Positions 24,481 to 34,192 of a DNA stretch of 64,000 nt are shown here, one piece after another. Source of the DNA: Epiperipatus broadwayi (taxonomy: Eukaryota; Onychophora; Udeonychophora; Euonychophora; Peripatidae); the NCBI GenBank assembly GCA_028023455.1, contig JAQFVV010006309.1, positions 4,158,096-4,222,095 of the forward strand. Direction: 5' to 3'. Position 1 is the stretch's first letter; each line of letters opens with the position of its first letter. The notes below the pieces were generated by a model, which saw only the letters and a program-made list of their open reading frames with translations, was not told the origin of the DNA and searched no databases. A program made the translations under genes and the position numbers.

Positions 24481-25280
24481 TTAAATATTATATATACATA
24501 CTATATGTATATATGTGTGTGTTTGATGAAAAATAGTGTACATTTGCAGTTCACTAAGCAATATATTTTTCCACCAATATAAAAGAAGATTCAAATCAAC
24601 TTTGACAGCCATAAAAATGATATTAGTTAATGAAAATCTTTAATATTCAAATGCCTTTTATGATACAAATTAACAGCACATTAAATCTGGATATGACAGA
24701 TCTGAATTGAATTTTACCCCATTATGTCCAGTTGCAGCTTGAAAGAATTATACTTGTATAATATGAAATCCAATTTTCTAAAATATTTATTAATGATAGG
24801 AAATATTGGTGAAAGTGTCACAAAAAGAGTTAGGTGTAATAACAATAATAGAACTGGTGCCATAGCAAGAACTAATGGCAGTCATAAATGTACTTTTTTT
24901 TCTAAATATAATTACAATAATATCCAACTATACTTGATAAGGTTTCTTTTGAACTTGAATATAGGACAATGGTTGTTGCTAAGAAACCTGTCAAAGTTTT
25001 AATTAATTAGTGAAGAAGATTAATTAAACAGATAAATGGTTGTAACTTTTTTGGAAAGTCAGATCATCAAACAAAAGAAGATAGTACGGTATTAAATTAA
25101 ATGGTATAATGCAACAGTGATAATCCAATGGCATAAAGAAATATATTTGTTCAATGGCGACTGTGTCTACATTATTAGACAGTATCTTACATATAAAAAG
25201 TTCAAAGAAAAAAAGATTTTATTTATTGCCAGATCATGTTATTGAATCAATAAGAAATGAATTCTTATTCTGGATAAGAT
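24481..25280. other. AT-rich non-coding DNA
   Basis: Nothing was recognised here. The open frame at 24724-25002 shows only low-complexity Asn-rich sequence and no family motif. Confidence 0.5.
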
Positions 25281-25284
25281 TAAT

Positions 25285-25560
25285 ACATTTACATGACCAC
25301 CATTCCCTATGCTTCACAAGCTGTTAAAACAATAGAAAACTCTGTAAAATGGTATTACCCAGTGCAAAAGCTTTAGAAACCAATGAATACAAGAAAGTTT
25401 GTCTTTAAAATCCCCATCTAGTGCCTACTCATCTAAATCCCCAGACTAGTTTCTAGCTTGTGGTTTTCATCAGTGAGAAGCCTTGGATCTAAGAGCTCTA
25501 TACCTGGCTAAAACTTGCACCAGGTGTCCCTACTGCATGGAGAATTAGCTACTATATTAA
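25285..25560. repeat. TIR-A family repeat, partial copy
   Basis: It has ACATGACCACCATTC, CCCAGTGCAAAAGC, AAAATCCCCATCTAGTGCCTACTCATC, CCCCAGACTAGTTTCTAGCTTGTGG and AGAAGCCTTGGATCTAAGAGC in the plus orientation. It then jumps to TACTGCATGGAGAATT, a remnant of the opposite inverted end. Confidence 0.65.
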
Positions 25561-26155
25561 TGCATTTAATTATAAAAATAGCAAGCTACATCTAAAAGTC
25601 TTAGAAATAGTGGTATTTGCTCTATAAACTTTTATTGTTTGTTGTTATTAAAAATTTGCACTAAATGTGGATTAACTGTAACAAATTATTCACTTAGTCA
25701 AAAGCAATCACTATCAAAATTAGTACACTAATGCTCTAAACAATAGCATAATTGTGTCATCAGGAATCAAAAATGCAATAAAAAATATTGATACACAATC
25801 ACTTATAGATACATACCATAAAATGAATTAAAAATTAGTATACTCCAAGATTAAAGTAGCTATTGTATTTAAAATAAGTTCTATTTCAAGCAGATCGGTA
25901 GAAAACTGTGTTTATTTTTTAAAAAGCAATTTATAACCCATACAAAATTTCAATAGGAAAATTAGAAATTAAAAATTTCAAGCTACTGAGATTAATGAGA
26001 TTTAAGGAGTACACTATAGATATTATTAAGTTCACTAAATAAGGAAATTCTGTTTATTTCTTTGACAATGATTATATTATAAAAAACTTGATGTAAAACT
26101 TATATTCTGTGCTTGTCATATTAGTATAATGAATATACAAGGCATAGGACTAATG
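25561..26155. other. AT-rich non-coding DNA
   Basis: No gene, RNA gene or repeat structure was supported in this interval. Confidence 0.5.
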
Positions 26156-26159
26156 ATAA

Positions 26160-26640
26160 AATTCATATGCCAAAACTATTTACCCTGTTCTATAGCCATA
26201 TACTGTAAGTTTGAATAATCAATGAATACCAGATGGTGTAATACTATAAAATCTCCATCATCAAAATAATCAGTTTCTGCCTTTTATCAGTGAAGACCAG
26301 AATTCAAATCTTGAATGCACTTATATGTTTAGCAGACATCTTTTAACTATTCAAGCTAATAATCTGATATTTAAAAAAAAATCTAAGGTTTCAAATTCAG
26401 TTCTATAAAAATTGTAGGTCTCTTCTATATTTTAATTAGATTGAGTATAAAGGAGTAAAAGATGGCTTCTAGATGCATAAATTCATTAGTTTCAGCTTTT
26501 ATTCATAGTCTTTACTTACAAAGACAAATGTCAGTCTAGAGATGTAGAGTTTATACCAAATACCATTTTGGGTCCATTGATTACTCAAGTTTACAGTGAT
26601 TCTATAATAAACGGAAGATAACTGCTCTTAGAACATGAGT
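26160..26640. repeat. Possible very old TIR-A copy
   Basis: Weak but ordered similarity: GAATAATCAATGAATACCAGATGG, AAAATCTCCATCATC, TTTTATCAGTGAAGACC, then TGTCAGTCTAGAGATG and ATTGATTACTCAAGTTTACAGTG at the right. The length is one unit (~480 bp). Confidence 0.3.
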
Positions 26641-27244
26641 AGGCTTTTAAGAAGTCATATGATGTTAAATCAATAGTTTTCATAAAATTAAATTTACAAA
26701 GAAGATATTGTGATTTACTTATTGTAATTATTTCAAATTTTTTATGCATTAAAACTAATAGGGAGATTTGAAAATAAGATCACAATCTTATTTAAACAAG
26801 AGCTAATATTTTTATGATAATAATAATATTTTGAACAATTGAAGAATGTATTTTGAATAACTATTACGTAATAATAGAAAACTCGTATGACTACATTAAA
26901 TGATAAGCTCATGATATGAAGTCATTTAGATTTGAACAGAAATAGTTGAACCCTAAGAGAAGTTTTAGAACATGGAAATAGTATGTCAATTGGAATTTTT
27001 TAAATATATATTATGAACTTGTGGCATTTAAAATTAAAAAAGACATCTATTATTCAAATCATAAAAATGAAAGAGAAAAAAGTTTATAGTAAATATTATG
27101 GATTACCATTATTATTTTTGTCAGCAACACTAATTCAAAACTGTTATTGAATTAACTGTATTTACTAATAGACAGGTATTAGAAACTCAATGTTAATTAA
27201 GAGAATCAAAGAGCACTACGAATAAGCTTTTTTTGCCAGACAAA

Positions 27245-27362
27245 CACAGAAACTCCATATTAAATGAGTAGGCACTAATATAGGGATTTTAAGTGCAAAC
27301 CTTTTTGCATCTGTTGATTACTAAATTTTCCACTAGGTGGCACTACTGTATGGAGAGTTTGT
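27245..27362. repeat. TIR-A right-end fragment
   Basis: ATGAGTAGGCACTAATATAGGGATTTTAAGTGCAAACC, TGTTGATTAC and CACTAGGTGGCACTACTGTATGGAGAGTTT correspond to the minus-orientation right end of the family. It stops exactly where LINE coding sequence begins (27363). Confidence 0.55.
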
Positions 27363-28560
27363 AGAATTTTTATTTGGAGATATAACGTTAAGTGTGGTGA
27401 ATAGATCTAGTTATTTGGGAATTATCTTAAGTAATCAGAAAAATTGTTTGGATGAATGGGAGAAAAAAATTGATAAATGAAGCAAAGAAAAGAAGGGATT
27501 GATAAAAAAATTAACAGTGTTTTCATATAATAAATATGATGTAGCTAGAATTATATGGGAGATGCAGTAGCAGGGTTAACACACTGTAATGATGTGTTAT
27601 TAGTTAGTAAAAGAGTATTAGATTATTTAGAAAAAGTACAAAGGGAAGTAGGAAGACATGCATTGTATGGACAGCAAGGGAGGCAATTCAAGAAAAAAAT
27701 GGGATGGTCAAATTTTTATATGAGAGATGCAAAAAGTAAAATGAAAATGTTTGGTAGATTGCAGTTTATAGATAAAAGAATAGCCAAAATAGTATTTAAT
27801 TGGGTTATGAGTAAAGAGCAAACAACAACATAGGTGAGAAAGGTAATGTGGTATGCAAAAAATTTGGATAAAGAATTTATATCAGTATATTTGTACAAAA
27901 GATGGGATGATTGTGTTAGGAGGATTGTTGAGTGTTATAGCGATAAGGAATGGGATAAAAGAATAGATTTAGTAATAAAGACTATGAAGTTAGAAAGATG
28001 GAGAACTAGTGTGAAGAGTAAAAAGAGTTTAAATATATATAGAAGTAAACAGAATATTAGGTGCAAGTTAATATGATAATAGTAAGGAAAATAGTTTATT
28101 GTTTAAGGCTCGAATGGGATCTTTAGCAACAAGAGAATATACACATAAATGGAAAAATATGGGTGATTTATTCTGTAAATTGTGTAAGAAAGGAATACAA
28201 AATATTAGACATCTGTTAATTGAATGTAAATGCTTGAAAACAGAAAGGGTACAAATAATGAAGTTATGGAAGGATAAATATGAACAAAGTGATTATACAG
28301 AAAGTGGGTTATTGGTTTTTATGCTGAGTTTGAGAAAAGATAAGGGGGATTTAGATATAAAGGTCATAGAGTTGACAAAGTTTATGTTGTGGAAATGGGA
28401 TGAAGCAGAATATGGGAAAACTTAAGAGTGGAGAATGGAAAATAAAGTGGCTAACAGGTTTCTCTAGATATAATTGCTGAGAGATTCCTGACTCTGTTTA
28501 AGGAAAAGTCACAGTGCATCACATCACATGATGTCATTACTGTTGTATATTGTTTTATCA
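27363..28560 (+). pseudogene. 5'-truncated LINE: C-terminal RT region, frameshifted
   Basis: Open frames at 27555-27833, 27834-28076 and 28099-28425, plus an upstream block from ~27366 that reads ...LSVVNRSSYLGI...LDEWEKKI, form one decayed protein. The order is the end of the RT domain, the connection region with GWSNFYMRDAKSKMKMFGRL, a Trp-rich helical region, LLFKARMGSL, then a zinc-knuckle-like CKLCKKGIQNIRHLLIEC. This is the common C-terminal layout of LINE ORF2 proteins in arthropods and other invertebrates. There are stops near 27478, 27551 and 27831 and frame changes near 27560 and 28080. The RT catalytic core and endonuclease are missing. Confidence 0.75.
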
Positions 28561-29160
28561 ATTTGAATCATGTACTAGTTTGTAATATTTAAAAATATGT
28601 GGTGTTAAAAAAATTGGAAGCATTAGAAATAAATCATGATATAAATAGGCATGTACTAACTCCAATTTTGTATTCAATGTTTGTGACAGTAGTATTTGAA
28701 ATAATAGATAGATATAGTTACAAAATGAACTAATAAAAATAAAAACTTGATTTTTAAATTTGTGTAATTTTACCAATTAAAGGATAGTCTATGAAATTCT
28801 CTTAAGGATTTGACTGCAGTCTATAAAAACTTCAGTTTAGTAATTGATGTCCAAAAAAATCAGATGCTTTATCAATCAGAGGTGGGAAATAAGCCTTTTA
28901 TAAGTTCTAGTTTGAACAGTTATCAGCTTGAAGTAAATATTTTTAAATGATTTGGTAGCTTTTTTAGGTAGGAAAAGCAGGCTTCACTTTGAAACACAAC
29001 TCTTACCTTAATGTTATGGCTATGCCTATAATATATAAGCATTAAAATTTCTACCAAGGGATCAGATCATTAAAAAATCAATACATTTTTTTTCTTGATA
29101 GATGGAAAGAGATTGAATAGTAACAAACTTCCTAAAAAAAAAAAAAAAAAAGGTTATTTT
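28561..29160. other. Probable LINE 3' UTR grading into AT-rich DNA
   Basis: Positions 28430-28650 after the LINE stop include AATAAATCATG near 28628 and are probably its 3' UTR. I could not locate the element's end. An A-run at 29134-29151 is present further down. Confidence 0.35.
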
Positions 29161-29163
29161 ATG

Positions 29164-29681
29164 ATAGTCAAAATAAGAGTCATAGATCACATGACCCTAT
29201 CTCTTAAACTTGTAAGTTATAAACAATGAGGATTGCCAATTCCTCTACAAGCTTTCTGATAAATGCTTAGCCAGGGCCAGCACTTAAAATATCTCTGTCA
29301 GGAACCCCTCCCCAAACCCCTGACCATGGTTTCATGCTTTGACACTCCCCAGCACTTAAAATATCTCTGTCAGGAACCCCTCCCCAAACCCCTGACCATG
29401 GTTTCATGCTTTGACACTCCTCAGAGAGGTGCCAGGGTAGGTTCAGATACCAGATCTAAAAATACCAACCCAAAGCCAAGCACTTATCTAAAAGTTATCT
29501 ATTGAGTGGAAAATCTGAAATTTTCAGACACCTACATGTCTTCAAACCCAGCTATCTAACTCAAATAGCTATATGGAGCTGATAGATCTTCAGCCATACC
29601 ATATATTAGTAGTCTTAGCAATATAAAATTGCATAAGACTTATGGCAGAGACTATAAATAGTCAAAATAAGAGTCATAGAT
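29164..29681. repeat. Repeat segment bounded by a 24-bp direct repeat
   Basis: The 24 bases at 29164-29187 (starting ATAGTCAAAATAAGAG) recur exactly at 29658-29681. Between them the stretch 29440-29660 is related, in reverse orientation, to 13120-13350. It also contains a 72-bp tandem duplication. The direct repeats may be a long target duplication or short terminal repeats of an unnamed element. Confidence 0.5.
29279..29422. repeat. 72-bp tandem duplication
   Basis: Two copies (29279-29350 and 29351-29422) begin AGCACTTAAAATATCTCTGT and are identical or almost so. Because 72 is a multiple of three, an open frame spans both copies (29263-29505), but its 24-residue repeat shows no known motif. 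Confidence 0.85.
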
Positions 29682-31080
29682 AAACTTGAAAATGCTTTCT
29701 AAATGAAGATATGGTTGTCAACAAGATACTTTATACGCCTACAATTGTTCAAGACTGGTGAAATCTTTTACAAAGAAAAGTTTGGCAAAATAAACAGATT
29801 AAAAGATAAGTGTATGACACGTGGAAATATTTATAGATCATCGATTGATTTCTATTATCATTATAAAACTCATCTTTAACTTGTTGTTCGTTGCCTTCTT
29901 TTTTTTTTATTCTGGAGTGGAAAAGGGCATTTATGCATGAATGCCTGTTAATGAAAGATGATCAAGATGTAGAAGAGAAAACTATTCATATTTTCAAAAA
30001 TACACATTTGCTGAGGGGGGGGGGGTTCTAAGTGATGATTACAGCTCTGTAGAACTCTACTAACAATAACAAATAATGCTATTTTAAATTTTATAAATTT
30101 CTTCATAATTAAATTTAAGGCGTTCGTTGTTTTATTTTATTAATTGAAAAAATATTATATACAGTGTTAATAATCAAGCTTTAGTAACCACAATGAGTGA
30201 TGGGTTATCATTTTGTTTTTAGATGAGAGCCTTCAATCTTAATAATATATAAATAGAATATTATCACACTTTGAAATAATGTCTTCAAAAGCACTTGAGT
30301 GTGTCATTTATGACGTTTATAATCTCCAATATTATATTATGCTTTAAAAAAAAAAAAAAGAAGAAGAAATTTTTCAGATTACATCTAATTATATCCCTTA
30401 AAAAAAAATCTACATAATATAAACATTTCAATGAATTATAAACTCAATTAAATGATACAATGGAAAAAAAGTTATAATAATAATAGTTCAAAAATAATTA
30501 CATATATCAACTGTGTTTAAATATTTTCTAATAATTTATAATTTAATCCGTCCTGTATCTGTATCTTTAATGTATATAGTTCATTTTTAATATACACTAT
30601 ATATAAAGAAATTTTAATCAAATTAGCAATGAAAGTAGAACAGTTATAAGTTTTTTTAAAAAATATTGATAGTGAGCATTACCATTGTAGAACATGTAAC
30701 AGATGTGTATGTTTAGTGGCTAGTTTCGATAGTTAGGACAGTAACCTTACTCAAGAATGGCCCTATCAAAAACCAGCTTACTGAGAAATTTTGCAAAAAT
30801 TTTTATAAAATGTTTGACATATTAAAATCACATAAACTTTGCCTATAATGAAAAAAATTTAAAAGGTGCATTAGTGGCTGGGATAATATAAAAAATATGC
30901 GATTTAAGATTGGCCAAATGATGGACCAATGACATCAATATATCATATTCATGGAAATTATGACGAAAAATGTATTTTTAGGTTCATATTTTATTTGTTT
31001 ATTATTTATCATCAGATAAAATATAATACACCCTATACATATTAAATGACACTTTACAATGCAATTTAACATATGATCTA
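29682..31080. other. AT-rich non-coding DNA, nothing recognised
   Basis: It holds homopolymer runs (a G10 tract near 30016-30026, A-runs near 30346). No coding region or structured repeat was identified. Confidence 0.5.
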
Positions 31081-31084
31081 TTTT

Positions 31085-31130
31085 ATTTCATTACAGTTTC
31101 AACTGTCCAGCAGTCAATATCAGAGCTTTA
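31085..31130 (-). repeat. Fragment of the hammerhead-containing repeat
   Basis: On the minus strand CTGATATTGACTGCTGGACAGTTGAAACTG matches the 16.1-kb element: helix II GACTG/CAGT(T) and GAAAC are kept, but CTGATGA has become CTGATAT. It is a degraded, isolated piece. Confidence 0.5.
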
Positions 31131-31940
31131 AATCTCAGTACTCTTATAACTTATTTATTGACTTCCCTTTTTAGCATCTGAAGCAAACTTTTAAAAAATG
31201 CACATTTTAAAATTATTGAAAAGCTTATTTAATAAATACAGTCTAGGGAACAAAGTAATGAATATAGTAGAAAAAAAATGTAATAAAAATAAATATATTT
31301 ATTAAACATATATATTCAATAATGTCTCATTTAAGTATTTATTTCGATTAAACATTTGAGGCAGATACCTCGCCATCTTAGCCCCAAATATAGATATTTT
31401 AAAAGTTTTTATTTAATTGATAAAAAAGAATAATTTGATTAAATATAAGAGGATATAAAATATGTACTTTATTAAAATTTAAGAATAGTTCTGTTTAGTA
31501 TTAATACAAGAAAGTTTGCTCTTCTTTACAATTAAAGATTTTTTTCTTTTACTGTTATTGTTTTATTAAGTATCCAGTAATAAAAAAATAATAATAATTC
31601 CTAGACATAAAAATCTAGGAATTATTTCTAGTAATACCAATGCATATATATAATTCCAAATTCCAAAGCATATATAGAAAATATAATATTATAGTGCACA
31701 CAGGCGGAAGAGAAAAACAAAAAAGGGTATTTTTCACTAGATTATTTAGAAAAATATAGATAAGTTGTATTTAGGGTTTTTTTTTTTAATTTTTTTAATA
31801 ATTATAAACATTTTAAACATATATTTATAAATAATTAACAGTCTTAGTTCTATTTATAATTGCATTGATTCAATATATAAATAAAGAATAACTCAGATTA
31901 TATTTAAATAAATAAATAGCTCAGATTATATGTAACTGAG
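31131..31940. other. AT-rich non-coding DNA
   Basis: Nothing was recognised in this interval apart from local A/T runs. Confidence 0.5.
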
Positions 31941-32379
31941 CAGGAAATAACTGGAGCTTCCAATGAGTTATATCATGCTTGCGATCCAATCAGATTATAT
32001 GTAATTAAACAGGATATAACTAAAGCTTCAAATGTGTCATACAGCATAATATATATATATAATCAATAGAATGAATTTATTTCTTTATTTAAAATTATAT
32101 AAGTAAAATAAACTTAAATAACAACAAATGCTAAGAGACAAATGATATGTGTTTTCCTGAAGAATTGTGATGATAGTGTTTCAATTATATTTATATGTTG
32201 GACTATTTCCATCATTTAATATGAGTGTTGAATGTCTTAAGAAATATTTAATTTTATTTAAATATTCCAAATACATTCAACTGTTAGTAATAACACACAG
32301 GTTAATATATGCACAATGTTTGGAGAGATATTATTCTCCCCTCTTTTTCAGATGTTTCTGGCCTGACCAGTGACAGTAC

Positions 32380-32462
32380 TAGCCTGGAGATCGAACCTGG
32401 ACTCTTAGATTCTTGAATATTGAATTTTAAGGTAATGCTCTAACCAACTGAGCCATCCTGCC
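32380..32462 (-). repeat. tRNA-like SINE head, left arm
   Basis: On the minus strand GGCAGGATGGCTCAGTTGGTTAGAGC has a very good A-box, and GGTTCGATCTCC (32397-32386) a near-consensus B-box. The spacing is tRNA-like. The anticodon arm does not fold cleanly (TTACCTTAAAATTCAATATT), so this is a SINE promoter rather than a functional tRNA. Confidence 0.7.
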
Positions 32463-32921
32463 AAACGCAACAGTCAGTAGAAATTTCATATGCTTATCTA
32501 TGATGTTCCTCTTGATTTCTCCACTTTTTTCTAAGAGCAAAGTTGATTAGTGGTTTTCATACATTATATATAATCTCACTAGATTGACATATGGGATTGT
32601 GTGTCATTGTCATGTGAACAGCTTCTTTAAATTTTCTTCTTTATACCTTTTCTTCTCTATCCAATATTTTTATATATATGTACCAATGACATATGTTCAA
32701 TTAGAAAAATACAAAAATATTGGATAGAGAAGAAAAGGTACAAATAAGAAAATTTAAAGAAGCTGCTCACATGACAATGGCAAAAAATCCCATAAACCAA
32801 CCTAGTGTGACTATACATAATGTATGGAAACCATTAATCAACTTTGCTCTTAGAAAAAAGTGGAGAAATCAGGAGGAACCTCATAGATAAGTATATGAAA
32901 TTTTTACTCACTGTTGTCTTT

Positions 32922-33003
32922 GACAGGATAGCTCAGTTGATTAGAGTGTTACCTTAAAATTCAATACTCAAGAATCTAAGGGTCCAGGTTTGAATCCCAT
33001 GCT
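32922..33003 (+). repeat. tRNA-like SINE head, right arm
   Basis: The mirror copy of the minus-strand head: GATAGCTCAGTTGATTAGAG as A-box and GGTTTGAATCC (32987-32997) as B-box. The T-stem no longer pairs beyond two base pairs. Confidence 0.7.
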
Positions 33004-33620
33004 AGTACTGTTACTGGTTAGACCAGAAATACCTGAAGAAGAGGAGAGAATAATATCTCTCAAAATGTTGTGCATATAAGTTAAATTTTTCTACAGACAT
33101 TCAACACTCATATTAGATTATGGAAATAGTCTAATATATAAATACTATGATATCATGTTTTTTGGTAGTTTATTTACATATATAACTCATTGGTAGCTTC
33201 AGTTATATATATATAGGCAAAACATTATTAGTAATAATCATTAAGATATTTATCTGAGGAAGATGATATCATAATTGGGTGTGCAGTAAATCTGGCACCT
33301 TCATAACAAATTTAATATAAATTCTAGCTTATGGTACAGTTTTTGCAACATAAGTTTTATAAATAAATTTTAAAAAAATTGAATGCAGTAATCCTAACAA
33401 AGTTAAAAAGATGATGTAGGATCACAAATTATGTAAAATATAGTAATAGAAATAAACTATCCATGAATATAAATATAATGATAGTTCTAAAAAAAATTAC
33501 TGAAGAAGACACATTAGTCAACAGGGCAATTAAAGTCTATTCTATACAATATTACAGTGAGTATAGACAGAATCACATTCTAAATCTACTGATGCAGGAT
33601 ATCAAAATATAGTTCTGAAC

Positions 33621-33864
33621 AACTTTAAGTTGATTTGTATTTATATATTCCACTATTTCCATCATCTAATATAAGTATTGAATGTCTTTAGAAAAATGTA
33701 ACCTTATTCAAATATTCCAAATACATTCAATTTGGCATATCTAAATAAAGTTGAATTTTTCTAAAGACATTCAATACTTATATTAGATGGTGAAAATCAT
33801 CCAATATATAAATATATCTCTAATACCATCATCACAAACCTTCGGGAAAACTTTAAGTTGATTT
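33621..33864. repeat. Small palindrome flanked by a 16-bp direct repeat
   Basis: AACTTTAAGTTGATTT occurs at 33621-33636 and 33849-33864. The 212 bp between are an inverted repeat: CATCTAATATAAGTATTGAATGTCTTTAGA on the left is mirrored on the right. The arms are related to the outer parts of the 32-33 kb palindrome, so this is a short derivative carrying its own target duplication. Confidence 0.75.
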
Positions 33865-33894
33865 CTTTACACAATTTTAATTTTCATATAAAAC

Positions 33895-34042
33895 AACAAA
33901 GAGAAATGCAGTGACATCACTATAAGAAGAGTGAAGAGAACATCAAAGACATTAGAACTTCTTATTGTTATTAAAGAGACATCAACTTATGCATCATGAT
34001 GTACTCTTTACTCTTCTTATAGTGAAGTCACTGCATTTTCCT
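33895..34042. repeat. Palindrome
   Basis: AAATGCAGTGACATCACTATAAGAAGAGT at 33903-33931 is mirrored by ACTCTTCTTATAGTGAAGTCACTGCATTT at 34010-34038. A T-run (34042-34054) follows the right arm. Confidence 0.75.
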
Positions 34043-34059
34043 TTTTTTTTTTTTAAGGG

Positions 34060-34192
34060 TTGTAGGACTATATTACTAAATAATAACCATTAGAAACCAA
34101 TAACCACTTAAACATATCAATATAGATAGTAATCAATATTGGTATGTTGAGGTGGTCACTGGTTTCTAATGGTTACATATTATCCCATTTAG
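34060..34192. repeat. Palindrome
   Basis: AACCATTAGAAACCAATAACCACTTAAACATA is mirrored by TATGTTGAGGTGGTCACTGGTTTCTAATGGTT. It lies directly downstream of the preceding palindrome. Confidence 0.7.

Larger units (their letters stand above)
31945..33215. repeat. Long palindrome (~1.27 kb) with a tRNA-like SINE head in each arm
   Basis: The left arm (31945-32672) and right arm (32705-33215) are reverse complements around ~30 bp. Near the centre, CTTTTCTTCTCTATCCAATATT pairs with AATATTGGATAGAGAAGAAAAG. Further out, CACTTTTTTCTAAGAGCAAAGTTGATTA pairs with its mirror, and the outer ends are ACTGGAGCTTCCAATGAGTTATAT and ATATAACTCATTGGTAGCTTCAGT. The left arm is longer because of a local duplication (31920-32060). 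Each arm holds a tRNA-like promoter pointing outward. It is best read as an inverted, head-to-head SINE dimer that has diverged. Confidence 0.8.

Noticed and set aside
29263-29505. Open frame with a 24-residue internal repeat
   Set aside because: Explained by the 72-bp tandem duplication, which keeps frame because 72 is divisible by three.
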